A stretch of DNA of 64,000 bases from NCBI GenBank assembly GCA_024236215.1, contig JACKKX010000004.1, positions 215,392 through 279,391 of the forward strand, read 5' to 3'. A program made the position numbers and the translations under genes. This DNA is from Novosphingobium sp. (GTDB taxonomy: Bacteria; Pseudomonadota; Alphaproteobacteria; Sphingomonadales; Sphingomonadaceae). The stretch's first letter is position 1. The number at the start of each line of letters is the position of its first letter. Below, in pieces: positions 15,786-25,531 of this stretch. Below the pieces are notes generated by a model. That model saw only the letters and a program-made list of their open reading frames with translations, was not told the origin of the DNA and ran no database searches.

Positions 15786-16511
15786 ATGCTGCGCCTGCCC
15801 TCGCTTCCCCGCCCCGGCCCCAAGCGGGGCAGATTGTTCCGTCTTGGCTGGTGGGCGCTGCGCCTGACCGTGTGGTTCGTGGTCGGCTCGGTCGGGCTGA
15901 CCCTGGTCTACCGCGTCGTCCCGGTGCCGGTTACGCTGACCATGATCCTCGATCCCAACGGGTTCGAGAAGGACTGGACGCCGCTTTCACGCATCGACCG
16001 CGATATGGTCGCCGCGGTGATCGCGGGCGAGGATGCCAAGTTCTGCAGCCATGGCGGCTTCGATACCGAGGCGATCGAAAAGGCGATCGAGCGCAACGCG
16101 CGCTCCAAGCGGCTGCGCGGCGGATCGACCATCAGCCAGCAGACCGCCAAGAACGTGTTCCTGTGGCAGGGCACCGGATGGACCCGCTATGCCCGCAAGG
16201 GGTTGGAGGTGTGGTTCACCGTGCTGATCGAGAACCTGTGGGGCAAGCGGCGGATCATGGAGGTTTACCTCAACGTCGCGGAAACCGGGATCGGCACCTA
16301 CGGCGTGGAAGCCGGAGCGCAGCGCTATTTCAAGCACTCGGCCGCGCACCTTGACCGGATCGAGGCGGCTCGGATCGCCGCCGCGCTGCCTGCGCCCAAA
16401 CGGCGCGAGGTCGTTTCACCCGGCGGCTTCACCCGCCGCCACGGCAACACCATTGCCAGGCGCAGCGGAGTGGTGCGCAACGAGGCGCTCGACGCCTGTG
16501 TCTACGATTGA
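15786..16511 (+). CDS. mtgA: Monofunctional peptidoglycan glycosyltransferase MtgA
   Basis: A 241-residue inner-membrane GT51 enzyme that polymerises lipid II into glycan strands without a transpeptidase domain. Residues 18-42 are the membrane anchor (LRLTVWFVVGSVGLTLVYRV). The catalytic Glu lies in VIAGEDAKFCSHGGFD, followed by RGGSTISQQTAKNVFLW, the RKGLEVWFTVLIENLWGKRRIMEVYLN block and GVEAGAQRYFKH. Length and motif order match MtgA. It is a single gene ending at a strong bidirectional terminator. Confidence 0.93.
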   Translation: MLRLPSLPRPGPKRGRLFRLGWWALRLTVWFVVGSVGLTLVYRVVPVPVTLTMILDPNGFEKDWTPLSRIDRDMVAAVIAGEDAKFCSHGGFDTEAIEKAIERNARSKRLRGGSTISQQTAKNVFLWQGTGWTRYARKGLEVWFTVLIENLWGKRRIMEVYLNVAETGIGTYGVEAGAQRYFKHSAAHLDRIEAARIAAALPAPKRREVVSPGGFTRRHGNTIARRSGVVRNEALDACVYD

Positions 16512-16519
16512 GCAAAAAG

Positions 16520-16543
16520 AAAGGGGCGCCGAAGCGCCCCTTT
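16520..16543. terminator. Bidirectional terminator between mtgA and TonB receptor
   Basis: AAAGGGGCGC and GCGCCCCTTT form a perfect 10-bp stem with a CGAA tetraloop, flanked by A and T runs, between convergent genes. Confidence 0.85.
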
Positions 16544-16567
16544 CCCTTAACGAATTGAGCCTGGCTA

Positions 16568-19249
16568 TCAGAAGCCGAGCACCAGCGTTGCGCTGACGGT
16601 GCGCGGAGCGCCGATCTGCACGAAGGGTACGCTGCCGTAGGTGCCAACGCCCGTGGTGGTCGAATAGCTGAAGCTCTGGTTCAGGTTGCCGCCGAAACCG
16701 CCGACATAGAACTGGTCGAACAGGTTGTAGACGTTGAGCTGAACGTAGGACTTGTCGCCAAGACCGACCGCCTTGAGGTTGAAGCGCGCGTCAAGGTTGA
16801 CCAGCCAGTAGGCCGCCGCAGTCGCGGTATAGATCTGCGTGCTCGAAACCGTGGTGGTCGGAGTAGCCCCGCTCGAAGTCAGCGCACCGGACGGAATGAA
16901 CGTGCCGGTGCGGATGGCTTCGTTGGTGTCGTAGATATAACGCTCACCGGTACGCTTGGCGGTGATGCCCAGTTCGATCGGGCCCAATGTACCGCGCGCA
17001 TTGACGCCAAAGGTGTACTTCGGAGCGCCCGATTCGCGCTTGCCGGCGGTAAGCGCATAGATCGGCGTGCCATTGACGTTCTCACCGATCGCAATGTTGT
17101 CCTTGATCTCGGACTTCAGCACGCTGCCGAAGACGTAGAACGAGAACTCGGGAACCGGGGAGAAGGCGATCGAGCCGTCGATGCCGTACTTCTTGACGTT
17201 GCCCAGGTTGCGGTAGACGGTCTGGTTGATTTCCGGATCGTAGGCCGAGGCCAGACGATTGTGGAACTGGTTGTAGAAGCCCGAGAACTGCGCCTGGATC
17301 TTGCCCGAGCGGAAGCGCATGCCCAGATCGAAGTTATCGGTGGTTTCCGGCTTCGGCTTGGCCCGATCGGTACCGACCGGGAAGTAGAAGGCGTTATAGA
17401 GATTGTCGGTGCCGGGCACCGAAAGTCCCTGGCTGAAGTTGCCGAACACGCTGACATTGTCGGTCGCATCGAACACGAAGCCAAGGTTGGGAAGGACCTT
17501 GCTGTAGTTGTAGATGCGCTGCTGCGGGATGGCCCAGCCGCTGACCGAGATCGCACCGGTGGTGGTGTTGGTCGATGAGCTGTAGGGGTTGAGCAGCTTG
17601 GCCTGGTCGATCAGGGTCTGGTTGCCGCCGAAGCATTCGACGAAACCGCTGGCCGAGCTGGTGAAGCAGTAGTTGGTCAGGTTACGCTTGAAGAACGGCG
17701 CGCGGATACCGGCGGTCAGCGTCAGGCGATTGTCCATGAACTCGCCGCGGTATTCGGCCGAGATCTGGTGGAGGATCGCGAACGACAGACGGTCACGCTT
17801 TTCAAGGGTCGCGCCGGCGACAGTCTGCTGACCATCGTTGACCGGGAACACATCGAGCGGCTCGCCATCATAGCCGACCAGGCCGACTTCGCCGGTCTGG
17901 CGGTGACGGGCGCGATCCCAGGTATAGGCGACGCGGAAGGTGTTGTGATCGTCCATATCCCAGCGCAGACCGGCGATCACGCCAATGCGGTGGGTCTGAG
18001 TCTGGCTCGGCGCGAGCACGGTGACCTGGTCGAGCGTATCGCCGTCACCGTTGATGTCGCGGCCGAAGTAGGCCGAACCGCCAAGGTAACCGGTGGCGTT
18101 GTAGACGCCCGAGGTCGGATCGATATCGCGGGTGCCTTCGCGAGCGGAGGTCGTGCCGCCACCGTTGGCTTTCACATACTGATAGCTGGGATCGACCGTC
18201 AGAACGATGTTGTCAGCCAGGCTAAAGCGCGAGTTGATGCGGATGTTGCCGGTATTCGACGGGTTGTAACGACGATCGAATTCGGTGCCGCAGGAGCTGG
18301 CCGAATCCGCCTGGCCGGGGATCGGATAGACCTGGCCGGTGGTAACCGCGGTGGCGTCGCAGGGGTAATTGATCGTGTACTTGCGCTCGCTCGAATTCGT
18401 CGGGAAGCGGTTGCCCGAACCCGAACCGACCACGCGGCCCGCATCGATGCGCAGCGGCAGCGAACCGAAGAAGTTGTTGCGGTTCTGGTTATAGTGCGCC
18501 GACAGCGAGATGAAGTCGTCACCCGCGAGCGGCTGATAGATCTTCATGTTGTACTGCTGCTTGTTGACCTTGCCATAGTTGTTGAACGGATTGTCGTTCA
18601 CCGCCTTGCTGGCCGAGAAATAGGCGCGCAGACCGCCCGAGGTGATGTCGCCGGTTTCGATCTTGGCGAAATAGCGATGGAAGTCGTACTCGCCGATCGA
18701 GAAGCTGAGCAGCGCGCCGAGATCGTGATCGGGCTTCTTGGTACGGTAGTTGACCGTGCCGCCGGCCGCCGAGGCGGTGGGGCTGTCAACATCGGTGGTG
18801 CCCAGGTTGACGTTGACCTGCTCGATCAGTTCGGGATCGACCTGCTGGTTGGAATAGATCGCGTAGTTGCCCGAATCGTTGAGCGGAACGCCATCGAAGG
18901 TCAGGCTGACGCGGTCCGACGAGAAGCCGCGGATGTTGAGCGTGCCACCTGACGAACCGTAGGCGTCGTTGTTCTGGAAGCTCACGCCCGGAATCTGGTT
19001 GATCGTATCCAGAATGGTCTGGCCGGGGTTCTGACGCTCGATGTTTTCTGAGGTCAGGACTGCCTTGGACTTGGCAGTGTCAGGCGCCGAAATGCCCGCG
19101 ACCGCCTGGACGGTGGAACGCGCACCGGTGACCACGATTTCCTTGTCGAAATCGATCGAGCCGGTCGACTGGGCGAAAGCCGGGGTGCTGATGGCGGCGA
19201 GACCGATGGCAAGGTTGCTCGCGGTGCTCATGGCAAGATTGAGGCGCAT
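16568..19249 (-). CDS. TonB-dependent receptor
   Basis: An 893-residue outer-membrane transporter driven by TonB. A signal peptide ends near AISTPAFAQ (residue 27) and a TonB-box-like segment KEIVVTGARS follows. The plug domain (about 55-170) contains TLNIRGFSSDRVSLTFDGVPL and STPTASAAGGTVNYRTK-type motifs. The remaining 22-strand barrel ends with ATLVLGF, a terminal Phe. Cysteine pairs in the extracellular loops (NYPCDATAV and SASSCGTEF; NYCFTSS and GFVECFGG) may form disulfides. The substrate is unknown; no siderophore or sugar genes adjoin it. The frame begins at 19249, with CAGGGA upstream of the ATG. Confidence 0.92.
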   Translation of the reverse strand: MRLNLAMSTASNLAIGLAAISTPAFAQSTGSIDFDKEIVVTGARSTVQAVAGISAPDTAKSKAVLTSENIERQNPGQTILDTINQIPGVSFQNNDAYGSSGGTLNIRGFSSDRVSLTFDGVPLNDSGNYAIYSNQQVDPELIEQVNVNLGTTDVDSPTASAAGGTVNYRTKKPDHDLGALLSFSIGEYDFHRYFAKIETGDITSGGLRAYFSASKAVNDNPFNNYGKVNKQQYNMKIYQPLAGDDFISLSAHYNQNRNNFFGSLPLRIDAGRVVGSGSGNRFPTNSSERKYTINYPCDATAVTTGQVYPIPGQADSASSCGTEFDRRYNPSNTGNIRINSRFSLADNIVLTVDPSYQYVKANGGGTTSAREGTRDIDPTSGVYNATGYLGGSAYFGRDINGDGDTLDQVTVLAPSQTQTHRIGVIAGLRWDMDDHNTFRVAYTWDRARHRQTGEVGLVGYDGEPLDVFPVNDGQQTVAGATLEKRDRLSFAILHQISAEYRGEFMDNRLTLTAGIRAPFFKRNLTNYCFTSSASGFVECFGGNQTLIDQAKLLNPYSSSTNTTTGAISVSGWAIPQQRIYNYSKVLPNLGFVFDATDNVSVFGNFSQGLSVPGTDNLYNAFYFPVGTDRAKPKPETTDNFDLGMRFRSGKIQAQFSGFYNQFHNRLASAYDPEINQTVYRNLGNVKKYGIDGSIAFSPVPEFSFYVFGSVLKSEIKDNIAIGENVNGTPIYALTAGKRESGAPKYTFGVNARGTLGPIELGITAKRTGERYIYDTNEAIRTGTFIPSGALTSSGATPTTTVSSTQIYTATAAAYWLVNLDARFNLKAVGLGDKSYVQLNVYNLFDQFYVGGFGGNLNQSFSYSTTTGVGTYGSVPFVQIGAPRTVSATLVLGF

Positions 19250-19587
19250 GACTTTGATATCCCTGTTCTATTCTAACTGAAAGCGGACGAATTCAGTACT
19301 GGCGCACACGTGGCGAATCACCCCGCGCGCGCGAACTGGCGCAGCTTCTACAGCCACGACGCCACGGGCTAAACACGCCAAAGTGACAAACGTGTGTCAA
19401 ACTTGCCGGGCCAGCCGTGCCGCCTTGGCCTTGCCGTAAGTTAATTGCGACCGGGCTTCACGCTGTGGCACTTTCTTGCTCAAGATCAGGCGCATCTGCC
19501 CTTCGTAGCGAAATATCGTGCCTTTTGGGCGGGACGATTCTTGCTGCAGTGCGGCATTTGTGCAACGCTGCCCACGAAAGGACAGCG
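19250..19587. other. Non-coding region between divergent TonB receptor and CDF transporter genes
   Basis: About 340 bp holding both promoters. I see no convincing gene. A 32-codon frame on the minus strand (19397-19495) is basic and isolated and is not supported. No clear zinc-regulator (Zur) palindrome was recognised. Confidence 0.5.
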
Positions 19588-20541
19588 ATGGGCGCCGGAC
19601 ACCACCATCATGGCGGGCATGGACATGGGCATGGGCAGGGCCACGATCATGGCCACGCGCACGGCCATTCCCACGGCCAGGGGAGCCACGGCACCGCATT
19701 CGCCATCGCCGTGCTGCTCAACGCCGGATTCGTGGTTGCCGAAGTTGCGGCGAGTTTCATTTCCGGTTCGGCCGCGCTGCTGGCCGATGCCGGACACAAT
19801 CTGGGCGACGTGCTTTCGTTGCTGCTCGCCTGGGGAGCCAGTGTGCTGGCGGCGCGGCCACCCTCGGCGCGCTATACCTATGGCCTGAAAAGCACCTCAA
19901 TCCTCGCGGCGATGGCCAATGCCGCGCTGCTGTGGGTGGCGCTGGGGGCGGTGCTGATCGAAACGCTGCGGCGCTTCTGGCAGCCCGAACCGGTCAACGG
20001 CTGGCAGATGATGGCTGTGGCGGCAATCGGGATCGGCATCAACCTGGCCTCGGCGCTGCTGTTCGCAAAGGGATCGAAATCCGACCTCAACCTGCGCGCG
20101 GCCTTTCAGCACCTGCTGGCCGACGCGGTGGTTTCCGCCAGCGTGGTCTTCGCGGGCCTCGCCATTCTGCTGACCGGCGAGCAATGGATCGACCCGGTTG
20201 CCAGCCTGATAATCACCCTTGGCCTGGCCTGGGGCAGCTGGGATTTGCTGCGCGATGCGATCCGCATGGGTCTGCTCGCGGTGCCGCGGCATATCGACGA
20301 GGTGGCGGTGCAGGGGTTTCTTATGGCCCAGAGCGGGGTGAGCGCGGTCCATGATCTGCACATCTGGCCGATGAGCACCACCGAGGTAGCCTTTACCGCC
20401 CATCTGGTGATGGTGGAGGGCCATCCGGGTGATGCTTTCGTGCACGCGCTGGCCCGCGAACTTGAGCAGCGCTTCGGGATTCACCACGCCACGATCCAGA
20501 TCGAAACGGCGATGGCGCACGATTGCCACCTGCACTGCTAG
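19588..20541 (+). CDS. Cation diffusion facilitator (zinc/cobalt/cadmium exporter, CzcD/ZitB-like)
   Basis: A 317-residue inner-membrane metal/proton antiporter. It opens with a striking His-rich tail (about 13 His in the first 35 residues, HHHHGGHGHGHG pattern), typical of zinc-binding CDF proteins. The first hydrophobic helices follow, with SGSAALLADAGHNLGDVLSLLLAW giving the H-x3-D site, and the matching site is in the HLLADAVVSASVVFAG helix. The C-terminal cytoplasmic domain runs from about residue 225. The ATG at 19588 is chosen because AAAGGACAG precedes it; upstream codons in frame have no signal. Its last 4 bases overlap the convergent NTF2-like gene. Confidence 0.92.
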   Translation: MGAGHHHHGGHGHGHGQGHDHGHAHGHSHGQGSHGTAFAIAVLLNAGFVVAEVAASFISGSAALLADAGHNLGDVLSLLLAWGASVLAARPPSARYTYGLKSTSILAAMANAALLWVALGAVLIETLRRFWQPEPVNGWQMMAVAAIGIGINLASALLFAKGSKSDLNLRAAFQHLLADAVVSASVVFAGLAILLTGEQWIDPVASLIITLGLAWGSWDLLRDAIRMGLLAVPRHIDEVAVQGFLMAQSGVSAVHDLHIWPMSTTEVAFTAHLVMVEGHPGDAFVHALARELEQRFGIHHATIQIETAMAHDCHLHC

Positions 20542-20918
20542 GTTGCGCCAGGATCGTCGCGATAGAGCGCCTCGGCGCGTAACCCCTTGCCATCGGGGCC
20601 AATCTCGATCCGCTCGACCACCAGTTTGCCTCGCCCCCGGCTGCGATAGACGATCGCCAGCGCCCCGGCGCCGGTGTGAACCCCGATCAGCTCGAAATGC
20701 AGCGGCGGACGGGCATCGAGCCCCGCCGCCCAGTAGGGCCGGATCGCCTCCTTGCCGCGCAGGCATCCGTCGGTGGAAAAGCCGCGCTCGGCGATCAGTG
20801 GCGAGCGCATCTCGAAATCGTCGGAATAGTGCGAAAGAATGCGTTCGAGATCACCGGAATTCCACGCCGCAACCCATTCGCGCGCGAAGGCTTCGGCGAA
20901 TTCGGCGGTCGGAACCAC
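20538..20918 (-). CDS. NTF2-like (SnoaL-type) protein
   Basis: A 126-residue protein with the cone-shaped NTF2/SnoaL fold pattern: [49 protein letters not shown], then [20 protein letters not shown]. Such proteins are isomerases, hydrolases or binding modules, and the sequence does not identify a substrate. It sits 8 bp downstream of clpX on the same strand and may be cotranscribed with it. Confidence 0.8.
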   Translation of the reverse strand: MVPTAEFAEAFAREWVAAWNSGDLERILSHYSDDFEMRSPLIAERGFSTDGCLRGKEAIRPYWAAGLDARPPLHFELIGVHTGAGALAIVYRSRGRGKLVVERIEIGPDGKGLRAEALYRDDPGAT

Positions 20919-20926
20919 GTCTTGGC

Positions 20927-22183
20927 TCAGGCCGCTTCTTCCTTGCCCTTGAGCACCCGCACCGGCTCCTTGCGGCCCTCAACCACCTCACGGTCAACCA
21001 CCACCTCGGCGATGTCAGGTTCGGTCGGCAGGTCGAACATGGTGTCGAGCAGCAGCCCCTCGACGATCGAGCGCAGCCCGCGCGCGCCGGTCTTGCGCTC
21101 GATGGCCTTCTGCGCGATCGCCTCAAGCGCGTCGTCGGTGAAGGTCAGCGCGACGTCTTCCAGATCGAACAGCTTGGCATACTGCTTGACCAGCGCATTC
21201 TTGGGTTCGCGCAGGATCTTGACCAGCGCCGAAATGTCGAGGTCTTCAAGGGTGGCGATTACGGGTAGGCGACCGACGAATTCGGGGATCAGCCCGAACT
21301 TGAGCAGGTCTTCCGGCTCGGCTTTCTGCAGCAGCTCGCCCACCCGGCGCTTGTCGGGATCGGCAACGTGTGCGCCGAAGCCGATCGAGCGCTTCTGCAA
21401 GCGGTCGGCGATGATCTTTTCGAGGCCCGCGAAAGCCCCGCCGCAGATGAACAGGATATTGGTGGTGTCAACCTGGAGGAATTCCTGCTGCGGATGCTTG
21501 CGTCCGCCCTGTGGCGGCACGCTCGCCGTGGTGCCTTCCATCAGCTTGAGCAACGCCTGCTGCACACCCTCGCCCGAAACGTCACGGGTGATCGAGGGAT
21601 TCTCGGCCTTGCGGCTGATCTTGTCGATCTCGTCAATGTAGACGATCCCCTGCTGGGCCTTTTCGACGTTGTAGTCGCTTGCCTGAAGCAGCTTGAGGAT
21701 GATGTTCTCCACGTCCTCGCCGACATAGCCCGCCTCGGTCAGCGTGGTGGCATCGGCCATGGTGAAGGGCACATCGAAGGTCTTGGCGAGGGTCTGGGCG
21801 AGCAGAGTCTTGCCGCAGCCCGTCGGACCGACCAGCAGGATGTTCGACTTCGACAGCTCGACATCGCCGCCCTTGCCGCTGTGCTTGAGGCGCTTGTAAT
21901 GGTTGTGGACCGCCACCGAAAGCACGCGTTTGGCGCGGTCCTGGCCGATCACATAGTCATTCAGCGTTTCGAAGATATCCTTCGGGCTTGGAACCCCGCC
22001 GTCCTTCTTGCCTGCGATACCGGCCTTGGTTTCCTCGCGGATGATGTCGTTGCACAGCTCGACGCATTCATCGCAGATGAACACGGTTGGGCCGGCGATG
22101 AGTTTCCTCACCTCGTGCTGCGATTTGCCGCAGAAGCTGCAATAGAGGGTGCTCTTGGCGTCGGATCCGCTCAGCTTGGTCAT
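20927..22183 (-). CDS. clpX: ClpX, ATP-dependent Clp protease specificity subunit
   Basis: A 418-residue AAA+ unfoldase that delivers substrates to ClpP; in alphaproteobacteria ClpXP degrades CtrA during the cell cycle. The N-terminal zinc domain has four Cys (YCSFCGKSQ and ICDECVELC). Walker A is GPTGCGKT, Walker B is [10 protein letters not shown], the ClpP-contacting IGF loop is present (KRSIGFGA), and sensor 2 is in the [10 protein letters not shown] segment. The ATG at 22183 with GGAAG upstream is used; the frame is open further upstream without homology. It lies 128 bp downstream of clpP. Confidence 0.97.
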   Translation of the reverse strand: MTKLSGSDAKSTLYCSFCGKSQHEVRKLIAGPTVFICDECVELCNDIIREETKAGIAGKKDGGVPSPKDIFETLNDYVIGQDRAKRVLSVAVHNHYKRLKHSGKGGDVELSKSNILLVGPTGCGKTLLAQTLAKTFDVPFTMADATTLTEAGYVGEDVENIILKLLQASDYNVEKAQQGIVYIDEIDKISRKAENPSITRDVSGEGVQQALLKLMEGTTASVPPQGGRKHPQQEFLQVDTTNILFICGGAFAGLEKIIADRLQKRSIGFGAHVADPDKRRVGELLQKAEPEDLLKFGLIPEFVGRLPVIATLEDLDISALVKILREPKNALVKQYAKLFDLEDVALTFTDDALEAIAQKAIERKTGARGLRSIVEGLLLDTMFDLPTEPDIAEVVVDREVVEGRKEPVRVLKGKEEAA

Positions 22184-22311
22184 TCGTTCTTCCATTGCGC
22201 CCCGAGGGGCGGGATTCGCCGGGAAGTTTAGCCCGGCGATGCCAATTATCAATCCTGTGTCATAAACCCCGCCGCCTTGCCGCTCCCTGAAGCGGCAGGG
22301 TGGATGATTCC

Positions 22312-23004
22312 TTACTCCGGCGCGCCGCCCGATCCGCTCTGTTCGCCCACGGCATCGCCTTCGGGGCGAGCCTCGAACACCTTGTCGATCAGACCGAATT
22401 CCTTAGCCTCATGCGCCTCGAGGAAATTATCGCGATCCATCGCACGTTCGATCTCTTCGATCGGCTTGCCGGTGTACTTGACGTAGAGTTCGTTGAGGCG
22501 CGAGCGCATGCGCAGGATCTCGCGCGCCTGGATCTCGATGTCTGCGGCCATGCCGCGCGCGCCGCCCGAGGGCTGATGGATCATGATCCGGGCATTGGGC
22601 AGCGCGATGCGCATCCCCGGCTCACCCGCGGCGAGCAGAAAGCTGCCCATCGAAGCGGCCTGGCCGATGCACACGGTGGACACACGCGGGCGAATATATT
22701 GCATCGTGTCGTGGATCGCGAGGCCCGCAGTCACCACCCCGCCCGGCGAGTTGATGTACATCGAGATGTCCTTGCCGGGGTTCTCGCTTTCCAGAAACAG
22801 CAGCTGGGCGACGATCAGCGAGGCCATGTGATCCTCAACCTCGCCGGTGACGAAGATGATGCGTTCACGCAGCAGACGGCTGAAGATGTCGAAGGCGCGT
22901 TCGCCCCGGCTCGACTGCTCGACCACAGTGGGAACCAGCGCCCCGGTGATCGGATCGGTGATGAACTTGCCTTGCGCGCCGCTGGCGCCGAACAGGTCGA
23001 GCAT
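22312..23004 (-). CDS. clpP: ClpP, ATP-dependent Clp protease proteolytic subunit
   Basis: A 230-residue serine peptidase forming the tetradecameric chamber used by ClpX. Catalytic residues are Ser118 in GQAASMGSF, His143 in MIHQPSGG and the Asp of the [12 protein letters not shown] segment. The conserved [10 protein letters not shown] and [15 protein letters not shown] blocks are present. The C-terminus has an acidic Gly/Ser/Pro tail (about residues 215-230) beyond the usual end. It precedes clpX on the same strand, the normal bacterial order. Confidence 0.97.
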   Translation of the reverse strand: MLDLFGASGAQGKFITDPITGALVPTVVEQSSRGERAFDIFSRLLRERIIFVTGEVEDHMASLIVAQLLFLESENPGKDISMYINSPGGVVTAGLAIHDTMQYIRPRVSTVCIGQAASMGSFLLAAGEPGMRIALPNARIMIHQPSGGARGMAADIEIQAREILRMRSRLNELYVKYTGKPIEEIERAMDRDNFLEAHEAKEFGLIDKVFEARPEGDAVGEQSGSGGAPE

Positions 23005-23161
23005 GAATATCCTCTTTGCCTAGACTAGGAAGCGCCTATGTCGCGACTGAACGGCGGATGTTCAAGGGCATTAACCCGTTTGTGACCGACCCGCCTTGCA
23101 GCCTCTTGCGCCAGGAGCTCAAAGGTGGCTTGCTGGGAAAGCCACAAGCCGGGGAAAACCG

Positions 23162-24661
23162 ATGCGAAACCTGCTGCTCCTTCCCATCGTCCTGATCTCT
23201 GGCGCGTGCAGCGTGATCCCAGCGGTGCCGCGAGTGGAGGTTTCCACCAATCCCGCCGCGCAGGTCAGCGCCTATGTTCAGCAGATCGATACGATCGACC
23301 GGGCGGGACCGCACCTCGGCGCAATAATCGCGGTCAACCCCAACGCGCTACGCCAGGCACAGGAAGCCGGTTCAATCGGCGGGCCGCTGGCGGGCAAGGC
23401 GATCCTCATCAAGGACAATATCGAAACCGCAGACCCGCTCCCTACCACAGCGGGGAGTCTGGCGCTCAAGGACAACATCACCGGGCGGGATTCGCCGCTG
23501 GTCGGGCGGCTGCGTGCCGCCGGTGTGGTGATCCTGGGCAAGACCAACCTTTCGGAATGGGCCAATATGCGCTCCACCCGATCGATCAGCGGATGGAGCG
23601 CAGTCGGCGGCCTGACCCGCAACCCCCATGCGATCGACCGCACCGCTTGCGGATCGTCTTCGGGCAGCGGCGCGGCGGTGGCGGCCGGGCTGGCCTGGGC
23701 CGCAATCGGAACCGAAACCGATGGGTCGATCACCTGCCCGGCCTCGATGAACGGGGTGGTTGGCTTCAAACCCACCGTCGGCATGGTCAGCCGCAGCTAC
23801 ATCGTGCCGATCAGCCACAGCCAGGACACGCCCGGGCCGATCACCGCCAGCGTGGCCGATGCGGCGATGATCATGACCGCAATTGCCGGAACCGACCCAC
23901 TCGATCCCGCCACCGCCGAGGCCGATGCGCACAAGGGCGATTTTTCGGCCGGGCTCGGCAAGGCCTCGCTCAAAGGGGTGAAGATCGGGGTGATCCGGCG
24001 CAAGTCCGGCGCAACGCCCAGGCTCTACGATGTCTATGAGCGGGCGCTTGCCGACATGCGCCGCGCCGGGGCGGTGCTTGTCGATATTCCCTATGTCGAA
24101 TCCGACGAACTCAACCGCGACGAAGGCGTGACGCTGCTCTACGAGTTCCGCGCCGATCTGGGCGCCTATCTGCGCGACCTGCCAGGCAATCCGCCGGTGC
24201 GTTCGCTGGCCGATCTGATTGCCTTCAACAAGGCCCATGCCGCCGAAGAAATGGCGCTGTTCGGACAAGACGAATTCGAGGCCGCCGAAGCCGCCACCGA
24301 CGAGGCCGCCTACCGCAAAGCCCGGGCCAACGCCTTGCGTCTTGCGGGCAAGGACGGGATCGACCGGCTGCTCGACAAGTATGACGTCGCCTTCCTGGTC
24401 GCGCCGACCGGGGCCCCGGCCTGGACCACAGATCTGGTCAACGGCGGCCATTTCGTGGGCGTCGGCGCTGGGACCATGGCCGCGGTGGCGGGCTATCCGC
24501 ACCTGACCGTACCGATGGGCGCAGTCGATGGCCTGCCAGTCGGTCTTTCGTTCATCGGCGCGAAGTGGCAGGACAAGGCGATCCTTGAAGCCGGCGCAGC
24601 ATTCGAGCGGGTACGCAGCGCGGCCCTCCCGGTTCCGTCGCTACGGCGCTGGGGCGAATAG
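23162..24661 (+). CDS. Amidase-signature lipoprotein
   Basis: A 499-residue amidase-signature hydrolase, probably anchored to the envelope. The ATG at 23162 starts a lipoprotein signal with lipobox LISGAC (Cys16). The Ser-cisSer-Lys machinery is present: Lys in AILIKDNIETADPLPTTAGS, then the Gly/Ser-rich CGSSSGSGAAVAAGLAWAAI and TETDGSITCPAS segment. Relatives hydrolyse small amides or nitrile-derived acids; the substrate is unknown. Its stop lies 2 bp before the Crp/Fnr gene, so the two are one transcript. Confidence 0.87.
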   Translation: MRNLLLLPIVLISGACSVIPAVPRVEVSTNPAAQVSAYVQQIDTIDRAGPHLGAIIAVNPNALRQAQEAGSIGGPLAGKAILIKDNIETADPLPTTAGSLALKDNITGRDSPLVGRLRAAGVVILGKTNLSEWANMRSTRSISGWSAVGGLTRNPHAIDRTACGSSSGSGAAVAAGLAWAAIGTETDGSITCPASMNGVVGFKPTVGMVSRSYIVPISHSQDTPGPITASVADAAMIMTAIAGTDPLDPATAEADAHKGDFSAGLGKASLKGVKIGVIRRKSGATPRLYDVYERALADMRRAGAVLVDIPYVESDELNRDEGVTLLYEFRADLGAYLRDLPGNPPVRSLADLIAFNKAHAAEEMALFGQDEFEAAEAATDEAAYRKARANALRLAGKDGIDRLLDKYDVAFLVAPTGAPAWTTDLVNGGHFVGVGAGTMAAVAGYPHLTVPMGAVDGLPVGLSFIGAKWQDKAILEAGAAFERVRSAALPVPSLRRWGE

Positions 24662-24663
24662 CC

Positions 24664-25251
24664 GTGGCAGCGATGCGGGTTCCCAAAGGTCAGGTGCTTT
24701 ACCGCCCGGACGATGAATGCAGCGGCTTTGTGGTAGTCCACGCGGGTACGATCAAGGTTTCGCTCACGGCCGAGAATGGACGTGAGATCGTGCTCTACCG
24801 GGTGCGCCCCGGCGAAATCTGTCTTCAAACCTTTGGCTGCCTGGTCAATGGCACGCGCTATTCGGCCGAGGCGGTGGCGGAAACCGAGATCGAGCTGGAC
24901 GTGATCCCGTTGGCGGCCTTTCAGCAACGGATCGCCGCCGACGCCCCGTTCCGCGCGCAGTTGTTCAGCGCGGTCGCCTCGCGCTTTGCCGATCTTGAGC
25001 GGTTGGTCGAGGAGGTTGCGCTGGCGAGCATCGAGCAGCGCCTGGCCCGGGCCTTGCTGCGCCTGGCCGATCCCGACCACCGGGTTGGCGCGACCCACGA
25101 ACGACTCGCAACCGAGATCGGCTCGGCAAGAGCGGTGGTGAGCCGCCAACTGGGCACCTTTGCCCGCGACGGCCTGATCGAATTGGCGCGCGGGCATATC
25201 GAACTGCGCGATCATGCAGGACTTGCCTTGCTGGCCAATGCGGGAGAATAA
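24664..25251 (+). CDS. Crp/Fnr-family transcriptional regulator
   Basis: A 195-residue regulator. Residues 8-105 are a cyclic-nucleotide-binding-type beta-roll (VHAGTIKVSLTAENGREIVLYRVRPGE). A dimer helix follows, and residues 130-185 are a winged helix (THERLATEIGSARAVVSRQLGTFARDGLIEL) with recognition helix SARAVVSRQL. It lacks the N-terminal Cys cluster of FNR; Cys residues at DDECSG, GEICLQ and FGCLVN might serve redox sensing, but that is speculation. The start is GTG at 24664 or ATG at 24673. A perfect-arm GTGACA palindrome lies 13 bp downstream of the gene, before the DUF2892 gene it probably controls. Confidence 0.88.
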   Translation: MAAMRVPKGQVLYRPDDECSGFVVVHAGTIKVSLTAENGREIVLYRVRPGEICLQTFGCLVNGTRYSAEAVAETEIELDVIPLAAFQQRIAADAPFRAQLFSAVASRFADLERLVEEVALASIEQRLARALLRLADPDHRVGATHERLATEIGSARAVVSRQLGTFARDGLIELARGHIELRDHAGLALLANAGE

Positions 25252-25263
25252 ATTCTTCCAACG

Positions 25264-25276
25264 GTGACAATGTCAC
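25264..25276. promoter_or_regulatory. Putative Crp/Fnr-type operator (GTGACA-A-TGTCAC)
   Basis: Perfect 6-bp arms around one base, between the regulator gene and the DUF2892 gene. It resembles half of the TGTGA/TCACA family of Crp sites but with a shorter spacing. Confidence 0.55.
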
Positions 25277-25334
25277 AGACACGGCCAGACCAATGTGGCA
25301 GCGTCAACGCGTTCGCAAGCTGGAGGACAGAATC

Positions 25335-25520
25335 ATGACCCGCAACGAAGGCACTATCGATCGCGCTCTGCGCATTTTCCTCGGCATCGTCCTGATCGGG
25401 CTGGCGCTCAACGGCACCACCGCGTTCGGCTGGATTGGCGTTGTGCCGCTGGTCACCGGTCTGCTCGGCACCTGCCCGCTCTACTCGATCCTCGGGATCA
25501 ACACCTGCAAGGTGAAGTAA
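25335..25520 (+). CDS. DUF2892 (YgaP-like) small membrane protein
   Basis: A 61-residue protein with two hydrophobic helices (ALRIFLGIVLIGLALNG and GWIGVVPLVTGLLGTCPLYSILG) and the family start NEGTIDRALRI. It corresponds to the membrane part of YgaP proteins without a rhodanese domain. A conserved Cys in GTCPLYSILGINTC may handle sulfur. It lies 83 bp after the Crp/Fnr gene, behind the GTGACA palindrome, and ends at a very long hairpin. Confidence 0.85.
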   Translation: MTRNEGTIDRALRIFLGIVLIGLALNGTTAFGWIGVVPLVTGLLGTCPLYSILGINTCKVK

Positions 25521-25531
25521 CCGCCAGACAC

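Noticed and set aside
17768..18952. 394-codon plus-strand open frame
   Set aside because: It is an antisense frame across the TonB receptor at 16568-19249, caused by high GC. The minus-strand protein has clear motifs.
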